Assembly: GCA_037577475.1 (NCBI GenBank)
Contig: JBAGJB010000146.1
Span: 147,879 to 211,878 of the forward strand
Direction: 5' to 3'
DNA length: 64,000 nt
DNA from: Chaunax sp. Z400
Lineage: Eukaryota; Chordata; Actinopteri; Lophiiformes; Chaunacidae
Shown: piece by piece, positions 27,181-36,985 of the stretch
Numbering within the stretch: the stretch's first letter is position 1
Layout: each line of letters starts with the position of its first letter
The notes under the pieces: generated by a model
What the model saw: only the letters and a program-made list of their open reading frames with translations
What the model was told of the DNA's origin: nothing
Database searches by the model: none
Made by a program: the position numbers and the translations under genes

Positions 27181-27635
27181 GAAATACAAATGCTGATGAG
27201 AAAAGGCAATCCACACAAATCCAAATGCTGATCGGAGGATGCAATCCACAGAAATCCAGATGCTAATGTGAGCAGGTGATCCATAGAAATACAAATGCTG
27301 ATCTGAGCAGGTGATCAATAGAAATACAAATGCTGATCTGAAAATGTGATCCATAGAAATACAAATGCTGATGTAAGCGAACGATCAATAGAAATACAAA
27401 TGCTGATCTGAAAATGTGATCCATAGAAATCAAGATGCTGATGTGAGTGAACAATCAATAGAAACACAAATGCTTATCTGAGCAGAAGTTCCAAAGAAAT
27501 ACAAATGATGATGTGAGCAGGCGATCAATAGAAATCCAGATAATGATGTGAGCGAACAATCCATAGAAATACAAATGCTGTTGCGAGAGATCCATAAAAG
27601 TAGAGAGTGAGCGATCCATTGAAATACATTTGCTG
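27181..27635 (+). repeat. Satellite A block between E copies 2 and 3
   Basis: About 13 monomers, starting GAAATACAAATGCTGATGAG and ending in degenerate monomers (GAGAGATCCATAAAAGTAGAG) before the E extension. It is nearly identical to 31,819-32,273 (offset 4,638 bp). Confidence 0.93.
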
Positions 27636-27770
27636 CAGCTAGCGAGCAAGCAATACACAGAAAAGCAGCAGAAAACTGTGTTGTTGTGACTCTAAGCTAG
27701 CATACACACACACAGTATACTACGTTAGTACCCACTGTGTCCTGGACCCTGGTGCCCTTGTTACAACTTC
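27636..27770 (+). repeat. 5' extension of element E (long form), copy 3
   Basis: 135 bp of non-satellite sequence beginning CAGCTAGCGAGCAAGC, containing an ACACACACAC run and ending GTTACAACTTC next to the TGTAGCG start of E. It occurs before E copies 3, 6 and 7 only; the other four copies start at TGTAGCG directly after satellite. Either E originally extended this far and was truncated in four copies, or this piece was added in one lineage. Confidence 0.85.
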
Positions 27771-28634
27771 TGTAGCGAGCCATCACTCCATAGTTTAAGT
27801 CTGTTGTGATGTGTCTCTTTGCCTGGGACAGAAAAAAAACTTCTGCTTTGGGAACGAATCTGCTGATTTGTTCATATACGTACTGACAGTTGAGTTTTAT
27901 ATGCCTTCTAAATCAAAGTACAATGTGTGAAAGGGTGCGTATGACGTCACGTCACGTCATGAACACGCCAAGGAGCAACTGCAGCATAGCAACCGTTGCT
28001 AGGTACAGAATGCCTACTTAGTTTCCATCCCTTCTGTTTTTGTGCCGCTGAGACTTCAATCTCCCTCACCTTGAGTCAATCGGCAGCCCCGATAGTTCAT
28101 TTATCGCTGTTAAGCTAGGCTAACGCTAACATCACATAACTTCCGGTTATCCATTCACAGTGCTTTTATTGTTAAAACACACTTCCGGTATGTTCGTTCA
28201 CGGAGTTTCGAAGCTCAATTAACAGCGACAGCAACAATTATCCTTTACCTTTAAACAACCGAAACTATTAAAATACATAACAAATAGCAAACACAACAGT
28301 AAATGAGATACTTATATTGGCATTCACGCTCAGTCCACTTGCAACAACCGTGTTTAACTAATACTTTAACTCAAATACGTGACGAGCTGCTGAACACATC
28401 TGAAAGAGTTCAACACTGCACTGTATGTTAACAGACTCAGTGCACAGATGGGACGGCGCAACCAATAGGAATACAGCACTGAATGGGTCATTAAACAGCT
28501 AATAAAATAGAAAAGTGCAACAAGATTATCTTTGATGCCTTTTCTACACTATAACTGTGGCTGAAGTTAAATCATTTTCAGCAATCTGAGGAGAAATTTT
28601 GACTATTCACACAGTGCCTTAGCTTAATTTTTTT
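27771..28634 (+). repeat. Element E, copy 3
   Basis: 864 bp. It differs from the other copies by a short deletion near the 3' end (AAAAGTGCAACAAG where others read AAAAGCGCTATTTAACAACAAG) and by GAATGCCTAC in place of GAATGCTTAC. The CRE region reads TGACGTCACGTCACGTCA, gaining one more CRE half-site than other copies. Confidence 0.9.
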
Positions 28635-29184
28635 GAAATACAAATGCTGATGAGAAAAGGCAATCCACACAAATCCAAATGCTGATCGGAGGATGCAATC
28701 CACAGAAATCCAGATGCTAATGTGAGCAGGTGATCCATGGAAATACAAATGCTGATCTGAACAGGCGATCAATAGAAATACAAATGCTGATCTGAAAATG
28801 TGATCAATAGAAATACAAATGCTGATGTGAGCGAACGATCAATAGAAATACAAATGTTGATCTGAAAATGTGATCCATAGAAATACAAATGCTGATGTGA
28901 GCAGGTGATCAATAGAAATCGAGGCCTGATGTGAGCAAACGATCAATAGAAATAAAATTGCTGATGTGAGCAGGTGATCAATAGAAATCCAAATGCTGAT
29001 GCGAGCGAACGATCAATAGAAATACAAATGCTGCTGTGAGCAGGTGATCAATAGGAATCCAAATAGTGATGTGAGCAGGCGGTCCATAGAAATCCAGATG
29101 TTGATGTGAGGGAATGATCAATAGAAATCAAGGCCTGATGTTTCTGATGCAAACAGTCAATCTATAGAAATAAAAATGCTGATG

Positions 29185-29227
29185 CATTTGCATGCAATGC
29201 AACCGTTGCTAGGTACAGAATGCTTAC
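29185..29227 (+). repeat. 43-bp insertion in a satellite monomer, part copied from E
   Basis: The monomer otherwise reads GCTGATGTTAGCAGGCG. Here GCTGATG is followed by about 15 bp of new sequence containing the octamer ATTTGCAT, then the E segment GCAACCGTTGCTAGGTACAG through GAATGCTTAC, after which satellite resumes at TTAGCAGG. The E-derived part runs into the satellite at a shared TTAG, a microhomology typical of template switching during repair. Its GCTTACTTAG matches E copies 1 and 2, not the adjacent copies. Confidence 0.88.
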
Positions 29228-29355
29228 TTAGCAGGCGATCCAAAAAAAATACAGATGCTGATGTGAGTGAAAGATCAATAGAAAAACAAATGCTGATCTG
29301 TGCATGCGATAAATAGACATTCAGATGCTGATGTGATTAGGTGATCAACAAAAAA

Positions 29356-30226
29356 TGTAGCGAGCCATCACTCCATAGTTTAAGTCTGTTGTGATGTGTC
29401 TCTTTGCCTGGGACAGAAAAAAAACTTCTGCTTTGGGAACGAATCTGCTGATTTGTTCATATACGTACTGACAGTTGAGTTTTATATGCCTTCTAAATCA
29501 AAGTACAATGTGTGAAAGGGTGCGTATGACGTCACGCCACGTCATGAACACGCCAAGCAGCAACTGCAGCATAGCAACCGTTGCTAGGTACAGAATGCTT
29601 CCTTAGTTTCCATCCCTTGTGTTTTTGTGCCGCTGAGACTTCAATCTCCCTCACCTTGAGTCAATCGGCAGCCCCGATAGTTCATTTATCGCTGTTAAGC
29701 TAGGCTAACGCTAACATCACATAACTTCCGGTTATCCATTCACAGTGCTTTTATTGTTAAAAAACACTTCCGGTATGTTCGTTCACGGAGTTTCGAAGCT
29801 CAATTAACAGCGACAGCAACAATTATCCTTTACCTTTAAACAACCGAAACTATTAAAATACATAACAAATAGCAAACACAACAGTAAATTAGACACTTAT
29901 ATTGCATTCACGCTCAGTCCACTTGCAACAACCGTGTTTAACTAATACTTTAACTCAAATACGTGACGAGCTGCTGAACACATCTGAAAGAGTTCAACAC
30001 TGCACTGTATGTTAACAGACTCAGTGCACAGATGGGACGGCGCAACCAATAGGAATACAGCACTGAATGGGTCATTAAACAGCTAATAAAATAGAAAAGC
30101 GCTATTTAACAACAAGATTATCTTTGAGGCCTTTTCTACACTATAACTGTGGCTGAAGTTAAATCATTTTCAGCAATCTGAGGAGAAATTTTGACTATTC
30201 ACACAGTGCCTTAGCTTAATTTTTTT
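29356..30226 (+). repeat. Element E, copy 4
   Basis: 871 bp, short form (no 135-bp extension). It shares with copy 5 the variants CCAAGCAGCAACTG and GAATGCTTCCTTAG and a shortened GTTAAAAAACACTTCC, so copies 4 and 5 form a pair. Confidence 0.9.
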
Positions 30227-30776
30227 GAAATACAAATGCTGATGAGAAAAGGCAATCCACACAAATCCAAATGCTGATCGGAGGATGCAATCCACAGAAA
30301 TCCAGATGCTAATGTGAGCAGGTGATCCATGGAAATACAAATGCTGATCTGAACAGGCGATCAATAGAAATACAAATGCTGATCTGAAAATGTGATCAAT
30401 AGAAATACAAATGCTGATGTGAGCGAACGATCAATAGAAATACAAATGTTGATCTGAAAATGTGATCCATAGAAATACAAATGCTGATGTGAGCAGGTGA
30501 TCAATAGAAATCGAGGCCTGATGTGAGCAAACGATCAATAGAAATAAAATTGCTGATGTGAGCAGGTGATCAATAGAAATCCAAATGCTGATGCGAGCGA
30601 ACGATCAATAGAAATACAAATGCTGCTGTGAGCAGGTGATCAATAGGAATCCAAATAGTGATGTGAGCAGGCGGTCCATAGAAATCCAGATGTTGATGTG
30701 AGGGAATGATCAATAGAAATCAAGGCCTGATTTTTCTGATGCAAACAGACAATCTATAGAAATAAAAATGCTGATG

Positions 30777-30819
30777 CATTTGCATGCAATGCAACCGTTG
30801 CTAGGTACAGAATGCTTAC
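30777..30819 (+). repeat. 43-bp E-templated insertion, second copy
   Basis: Same sequence and position within the unit as 29,185-29,227, 1,592 bp downstream. It was therefore present before the unit duplicated. Confidence 0.88.
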
Positions 30820-30947
30820 TTAGCAGGCGATCCAAAAAAAATACAGATGCTGATGTGAGTGAAAGATCAATAGAAAAACAAATGCTGATCTGTGCATGCG
30901 ATAAATAGACATTCAGATGCTGATGTGATTAGGTGATCAACAAAAAA

Positions 30948-31818
30948 TGTAGCGAGCCATCACTCCATAGTTTAAGTCTGTTGTGATGTGTCTCTTTGCC
31001 TGGGACAGAAAAAAAACTTCTGCTTTGGGAACGAATCTGCTGATTTGTTCATATACGTACTGACAGTTGAGTTTTATATGCCTTCTAAATCAAAGTACAA
31101 TGTGTGAAAGGGTGCGTATGACGTCACGCCACGTCATGAACACGCCAAGCAGCAACTGCAGCATAGCAACCGTTGCTAGGTACAGAATGCTTCCTTAGTT
31201 TCCATCCCTTGTGTTTTTGTGCCGCTGAGACTTCAATCTCCCTCACCTTGAGTCAATCGGCAGCCCCGATAGTTCATTTATCGCTGTTAAGCTAGGCTAA
31301 CGCTAACATCACATAACTTCCGGTTATCCATTCACAGTGCTTTTATTGTTAAAAAACACTTCCGGTATGTTCGTTCACGGAGTTTCGAAGCTCAATTAAC
31401 AGCGACAGCAACAATTATCCTTTACCTTTAAACAACCGAAACTATTAAAATACATAACAAATAGCAAACACAACAGTAAATTAGACACTTATATTGCATT
31501 CACGCTCAGTCCACTTGCAACAACCGTGTTTAACTAATACTTTAACTCAAATACGTGACGAGCTGCTGAACACATCTGAAAGAGTTCAACACTGCACTGT
31601 ATGTTAACAGACTCAGTGCACAGATGGGACGGCGCAACCAATAGGAATACAGCACTGAATGGGTCATTAAACAGCTAATAAAATAGAAAAGCGCTATTTA
31701 ACAACAAGATTATCTTTGAGGCCTTTTCTACACTATAACTGTGGCTGAAGTTAAATTATTTTCAGCAATCTGAGGAGAAATTTTGACTATTCACACAGTG
31801 TCTTTGCGCAATTTTTTT
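30948..31818 (+). repeat. Element E, copy 5
   Basis: 871 bp, short form, partner of copy 4. Near the 3' end it reads TCTTTGCGCAA where copies 3, 4 and 7 have CCTTAGCTTAA, so its 3' part resembles copies 1 and 2, suggesting exchange between copies. Confidence 0.9.
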
Positions 31819-32273
31819 GAAATACAAATGCTGATGAGAAAAGGCAATCCACACAAATCCAAATGCTGATCGGAGGATGCAATCCACAGAAATCCAGATG
31901 CTAATGTGAGCAGGTGATCCATAGAAATACAAATGCTGATCTGAGCAGGCAATCAATAGAAATACAAATGCTGATCTGAAAATGTGATCCATAGAAATAC
32001 AAATGCTGATGTAAGCGAACGATCAATAGAAATACAAATGCTGATCTGAAAATGTGATCCATAGAAATCAAGATGCTGATGTGAGTGAACAATCAATAGA
32101 AACACAAATGCTTATCTGAGCAGAAGTTCCAAAGAAATACAAATGATGATGTGAGCAGGCGATCAATAGAAATCCAGATAATGATGTGAGCGAACAATCC
32201 ATAGAAATACAAATGCTGTTGCGAGAGATCCATAAAAGTAGAGAGTGAGCGATCCATTGAAATACATTTGCTG
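31819..32273 (+). repeat. Satellite A block between E copies 5 and 6
   Basis: About 13 monomers, nearly identical to 27,181-27,635. Confidence 0.93.
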
Positions 32274-32408
32274 CAGCTAGCGAGCAAGCAATACACAGAA
32301 AAGCAGCAGAAAACTGTGTTGTTGTGACTCTAAGCTAGCATACACACACACAGTATACTACGTTAGTACCCACTGTGTCCTGGACCCTGGTGCCCTTGTT
32401 ACAACTTC
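32274..32408 (+). repeat. 5' extension of element E, copy 6
   Basis: 135 bp, offset 4,638 bp from the extension of copy 3 and nearly identical to it. Confidence 0.85.
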
Positions 32409-33281
32409 TGTAGCGAGCCATCACTCCATAGTTTAAGTCTGTTGTGATGTGTCTCTTTAACTGGGACAGAAAAAAAACTTCTGCTTTGGGAACGAATCTG
32501 CTGATTTGTTCATATACGTACTGACAGTTGAGTTTTATATGCCTTCTAAATCAAAGTACAATGTGTGAAAGGGTGCGTATGACGTCACGCCACGTCATGA
32601 ACACGCCAAGGAGCAACTGCAGCATAGCAACCGTTGCTAGGTACAGAATGCCTACTTAGTTTCCATCCCTTCTGTTTTTGTGCCGCTGAGACTTCAATCT
32701 CCCTCACTTTGAGTCAATCGGCAGCCCCGATAGTTCATTTATCGCTGTTAAGCTAGGCTAACGCTAACATCACATAACTTCCGGTTATCCATTCACAGTG
32801 CTTTTATTGTTAAAACACACTTCCGGTATGTTCGTTCACGGAGTTTCGAAGCTCAATTAACAGCGACAGCAACAATTATCCTTTACCTTTAAACAACCGA
32901 AACTATTAAAATACATAACAAATACCAAACACAACGGTAAATGAGACACTTATATTAGCATTCACGCTCAGTCCACTTGCAACAACCGTGTTTAACTAAT
33001 ATTTTAACTCAAATACGTGACGAGCTGCTGAACACATCTGAAAGAGTTCAACACTGCACTGTATGTTAACAGACTCAGTGCACAGATGGGACGGCGCAAC
33101 CAATAGGAATACAGCACTGAATGGGTCATTAAACAGCTAATAAAATAGAAAGGCGCTATTTAACAACAAGATTATCTTTGAGGCCTTTTCTACACTATAA
33201 CTGTGGCTGAAGTTAAATTATTTTCAGCAATCTGAGGAGAAATTTTGACTATTTACACAGTTCCTTTGCTTAATTATTTTT
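32409..33281 (+). repeat. Element E, copy 6
   Basis: 873 bp, long form. It carries TCTCTTTAACTGGG near the start (shared with copy 7) and ends TTAATTATTTTT. The CRE and ETS motifs are conserved. Confidence 0.9.
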
Positions 33282-33701
33282 GAAATACAAATGCTAATGC
33301 GAAAAGGCAATCGACACAAATCCAAATGCTGATCGGAGGATGCAATCCACAGAATTCCAGATGCTAATGTGAGCAGGTGATCCATAGAAATACAAATGCT
33401 GATCCGAAAATGTGATCCATAGAAATACAAATGCTGATGTGAGCGAACGATCAATAGAAATCAAGATGCTGATGTGAGCAAACGATCAATAGAAATCAAG
33501 ATGCTGATGTGAGCGAACAATCCATAGAAACACAAATGCTTATCTGAGCAGAAGTTCCAAAGAAATACAAATGATGATGTGAGCAGGCGATCAATAGAAA
33601 TCCAGATAATGATGTGAGCGAACAATCCATAGAAATACAAATGCTGTTGCGAGAGATCCATAAAAGTAGAGAGTGAGCGATCCATTGAAATACATTTGCT
33701 G
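33282..33701 (+). repeat. Satellite A block between E copies 6 and 7
   Basis: About 12 monomers. It is shorter than the corresponding blocks before copies 3 and 6 by about one monomer and ends in the same degenerate monomers. Confidence 0.93.
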
Positions 33702-33836
33702 CAGCTAGCGAGCAAGCAATACACAGAAAAGCAGCAGAAAACTGTGTTGTTGTGACTCTAAGCTAGCATACACACACACAGTATACTACGTTAGTACCCA
33801 CTGTGTCCTGGACACTGGTGCCCTTGTTACAACTTC
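33702..33836 (+). repeat. 5' extension of element E, copy 7
   Basis: 135 bp, matching the extensions of copies 3 and 6 (one visible change, GGACACTGG for GGACCCTGG). Confidence 0.85.
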
Positions 33837-34707
33837 TGTAGCGAGCCATCACTCCATAGTTTAAGTCTGTTGTGATGTGTCTCTTTAACTGGGACAGAAA
33901 AAAAAGTTCTGCTTTGGGAACGAATCTGCTGATTTGTTCATATACGTACTGACAGTTGAGTTTTATATGCCTTCTAAATCAAAGTACAATGTGTGAAAGG
34001 GTGCGTATGACGTCACGCCACGTCATGAACACGCCAAGCAGCAACTGCAGCATAGCAACCGTTGCTAGGTACAGAATGCTTCCTTAGTTTCCATCCCTTG
34101 TGTTTTTGTGCCGCTGAGACTTCAATCTCCCTCACCTTGAGTCAATCGGCAGCCCCGATAGTTCATTTATCGCTGTTAAGCTAGGCTAACGCTAACATCA
34201 CATAACTTCCGGTTATCCATTCACAGTGCTTTTATTGTTAAAAAACACTTCCGGTATGTTCGTTCACGGACTTTCGAAGCTCAATTAACAGCGACAGCAA
34301 CAATTATCCTTTACCTTTAAACAACCGAAACTATTAAAATACATAACAAATAGCAAACACAACAGTAAATGAGATACTTATATTGGCATTCACGCTCAGT
34401 CCACTTGCAACAACCGTGTTTAACTAATACTTTAACTCAATTACATGACGAGCTGCTGAACACATCTGAAAGAGTTCAACACTGCACTGTATGTTAACAG
34501 ACTCAGTGCACAGATGGGACGGCGCAACCAATAGGAATACAGCACTGAATGGGTCATTAAACAGCTAATAAAATAGAAAAGCCTATTTAACAACAAGATT
34601 ATCTTTGAGGCCTTTTCTACACTATAACTGTGGCTGAAGTTAAATTATTTTCAGCAATCTGAGGAGAAATTTTGACTATTCACACAGTGCCTTAGCTTAA
34701 TTTTTTT
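33837..34707 (+). repeat. Element E, copy 7
   Basis: 871 bp, the last copy in the window. Differences include CGGACTTTCGAAG for CGGAGTTTCGAAG and a one-base loss in AAAAGCCTATTTAAC. The CRE, palindrome, ETS sites and CCAAT box are retained. Confidence 0.9.
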
Positions 34708-35185
34708 GAAATACAAATGCTGATGCGAAAAGGCAATCCACACAAATCCAAATGCTGATCGGAGGATGCAATCCACACAAATCCAAATGCTGATCGGAGG
34801 ATGCAATCCACACAAATCCAAATGCTGATCGGAGGATTCAATCTACAGAAATCCAGATGCTAATGTGAGCAGGTGATCCATAGAAATCCAGGTGCTGATT
34901 TGAGCGAACAATCAATAGAAATACCAATGCTGAGTTGAGCAGAAGATCCATAGAAATACAAGTGCTGATCTGAGCAGGCGATCAATAGAAATCCAAATGC
35001 TGATCTGAAAATGTGATCCATAGAAATCCAAATGCTGATGTGAGCAAACGATCAATAGAAATCAAGATGCTGATGTGAGCGAACAATCAATAGAAACACA
35101 AATGCTTATCTGAGCAGAAGTTCCAAAGAAATACAAATGATGATGTGAGCAGGCGATCAATAGAAATCCAGATAATGATGTGAGC
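34708..35185 (+). repeat. Satellite A block ending at unique DNA
   Basis: About 13-14 monomers. At 34,735-34,839 one 35-bp monomer (AATCCACACAAATCC with GATCGGAGGATGC) is repeated three times in an exact 35-bp step where the other E flanks have a single copy. The array stops inside a monomer after GATGTGAGC, where unique sequence begins. Confidence 0.95.
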
Positions 35186-35431
35186 CTCCTGGCCCTGCCA
35201 AGCCTTTCCCAGTGGTGAAACGTGCCATCAAGTTCCAACTTCTCAGGTAAGATTAAGCATAGAAACATCTTAGCTCCCTCTATCTGCACACACCCTTTCA
35301 CTTTCTTGCTATTTTGTGTCCCCATATGATCCTCACACAAATTGTACATGTTATGTACATTATGTTATGTCCTTTGCAGAGAAGATAGTATCAGTGATGT
35401 GCTGAGTGATCATTTTGTGGTGCATTTGTGA
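35186..35431 (+). pseudogene. Candidate 3' exons of an unidentified gene, cut by the satellite
   Basis: A reading frame from 35,186 gives PPGPAKPFPVVKRAIKFQLL and runs to a strong donor CAG|GTAAGA at 35,247. A 133-bp intron would end at TTTGCAG (35,379), preceded by a weak pyrimidine tract. Joined in phase, the next exon (35,380-35,431) continues the frame for 17 codons to TGA at 35,429-35,431. A possible AATAAA lies at 35,703. A short intron is normal for teleosts. I do not recognise the peptide. The 5' part is missing because satellite A abuts the first exon, with no acceptor-like tract there, so this is at best a truncated gene end. The splice model may be coincidence. Confidence 0.28.
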
Positions 35432-36002
35432 GGCTGAGCTATCATCTTGTGCTTTAAAAAATGTATTTGAGGTCCCTGTTTGGCCAGTAGATCTATGTGA
35501 TCTCTTTACAGACTATTAAGATGATCAATTAGAATTAATGACAGACACAAACACTCATTATGGAACAGTTATTTTTTTGGGTCTTTTTGGGGAAGAGGAT
35601 TAGAGGAAGTATACTTTAGATTTGAGTGCCACAAGAAACACACTAAATCTGACACCATTAAAAGTCAGTTTTAACAATGCAGACTTTATTTATCATTGTT
35701 ATAATAAAATATTAGCCATGCTTCAGTCAGTACCAACTATGAGACTTGGTGTTTGGCTCATTTACACGCATCAGCCTGCAAATGCCACAATGTTTTCCTC
35801 AGTTATTCCTTTATACTGTATAGACAGTGTGGTAGTAGGACATTGTCTACATACTATTCTTATGGCACCCATGGGTGACATGTATATGATACTCTACGAA
35901 CTTTGATTCTTACAACCCTTTTCCTTGTATCTCTCATTGCAGGCCTGCCTAATTGATGAGCCCGAAGATTTGTCTGTGGCCTTCAGTATCCTTTCCAAAA
36001 TA
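35432..36002. other. Unassigned sequence
   Basis: Non-repetitive within the window. A 94-codon plus-strand frame at 35,622-35,906 shows no recognisable domain. At 35,923-35,940 there is an acceptor-like pyrimidine run ending CATTGCAG, followed by about 45 bp open in one frame (ACLIDEPEDLSVAFS), which could be an exon, but I see no matching donor and do not recognise it. Confidence 0.3.
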
Positions 36003-36120
36003 CTTTTTTTTTTAAATATAAATGATACATTTTTTTAAATATAGTTGTAAAATTATAAATTATAAAATGATAAAAATAATTTAAATATAGTCATAAAGTG
36101 ATAAATTACTGTGGTTATAT
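36003..36120 (+). repeat. AT-rich minisatellite, left part
   Basis: Degenerate repeats of a unit containing ATAAAATGATAAATTA and TAAATATAGT, of the same family as the larger block at 36,300-36,985, separated from it by the TC microsatellite and a LINE-tail fragment. Confidence 0.75.
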
Positions 36121-36121
36121 T

Positions 36122-36122
36122 T

Positions 36123-36158
<36 letters not shown>
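36122..36158 (+). repeat. (TC)n microsatellite
   Basis: A run of TCTC with occasional TATC interruptions, immediately before the fish repeat fragment. Confidence 0.9.
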
Positions 36159-36299
36159 ACCCCAACCGGTCAAAGCAGAAAGCCGCCCACCTTGAGTCTT
36201 GGATCTGCTCGACGTTTCTGCCTTTTTTAAAAAGGCAGTTTTTCGTCGCCACTGTCGCTAAGTGCTTGCTCATAGTGGATTGTTGGGTCTCTCTAAATT
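36159..36299 (+). mobile_element. Teleost interspersed repeat fragment (LINE 3'-region type)
   Basis: The block from CCCCAACCGGTCAAAGCAGA through CCACTGTCGCTAAGTGCTTG to TTGTTGGGTCTCTCTAAATT matches, from memory, a very common fish repeat whose full copies end in ATTGAATTGAATTG. A matching tail remnant (TTATTGAATTGAACTGAACT) appears at about 37,039, beyond the AT-rich minisatellite. I associate the tail type with RTE/Rex-like non-LTR elements, but the family name is uncertain. Confidence 0.6.
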
Positions 36300-36985
36300 G
36301 AAAATGATATATTACTGTAAATATAGTCATAAAATGATAATTTATTGTAAATATAGTCATAAAATGATAATCTATTGTAAATAGTTATAAAATGATCAAA
36401 TATTGTGATTATAGTTATAAAATGATCATTTATTGTAAATAGTTATAAAATGATAAATTATAGTAAATATAGTTAGAAAATGATAAATTATTGTAAGTAT
36501 AGTTATAAAATGATCAAATATTGTAAATGTAGTCATAAAATGATAATTATAAATAGTCATAAAATGATCAACTATTATAGTTATAAAATTATAAATTATT
36601 GTAAATATAGTTATAAAATGATCAAATATTGTAAATAGTTATAAAATGATAATTATAAATTTAGTCATAAAATGATCGAATATTATATAGTTACAAAATT
36701 ATAATTTTTTAAAATAGTTATAAAATGATAAATTATTGTAAATAGTTATAAAATGATAAATTACTATAAATATAGTCATCAAATGATCAAATGTTATATA
36801 GTTATAAAATGATCAAATGTAAATAGTCATAAAATGATCAAATATTATAAATATAGTTATAAAATGATAAATTATTGTAAATATAGTTATAAAATGATAA
36901 ATGACTGTAAATATAGTTAGAAAATGATCAAATATTGGAAATATAGTTAGAAAATGATAAGGAATTTTAAATACAGTTTTAAAAA
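36300..36985 (+). repeat. AT-rich minisatellite, main block
   Basis: About 25 degenerate copies of a 25-30 bp unit (for example AGTTATAAAATGATAAATTA followed by TTGTAAATAT). Copies vary in length by a few bases. The block separates the fish LINE-tail fragment from its likely terminal ATTGAATTG-type tail, so it probably expanded inside that element. Confidence 0.92.

Larger units (their letters stand above)
28635..30226 (+). repeat. 1,592-bp higher-order unit (satellite A plus E copy 4), repeat 1
   Basis: Satellite A (28,635-29,355, with a 43-bp insertion at 29,185-29,227) followed by E copy 4 (29,356-30,226). The next 1,592 bp repeats the same arrangement almost exactly, insertion included, so this is a recent tandem duplication. 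Confidence 0.92.
30227..31818 (+). repeat. 1,592-bp higher-order unit (satellite A plus E copy 5), repeat 2
   Basis: Tandem repeat of 28,635-30,226 with the same length and only scattered differences (for example AGGCCTGATTTTTCTG where repeat 1 has GATGTTTCTG). It contains the second copy of the 43-bp insertion at 30,777-30,819. Confidence 0.92.

Noticed and set aside
11453..34707. Element E as a DNA transposon or MITE
   Set aside because: The two ends of E are not inverted repeats of each other and no target-site duplication is evident. The copies are in register within a higher-order unit, so they multiplied by duplication rather than transposition. An LTR origin is not excluded.
11453..34707. 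Ribosomal DNA intergenic spacer with spacer promoters
   Set aside because: The arrangement is similar in outline, but no rRNA sequence is present and the motifs in E are of RNA polymerase II type.
35062..35349. A 95-codon minus-strand frame crossing the satellite edge
   Set aside because: Nearly half is satellite A read on the minus strand; the rest overlaps the better-supported plus-strand splice model.
35622..35906. A 94-codon plus-strand open frame
   Set aside because: No recognisable domain, no splice or codon signals, and composition like the flanks.
36098..36301. A 67-codon plus frame starting in the TC microsatellite
   Set aside because: It is microsatellite plus the non-coding fish repeat fragment.
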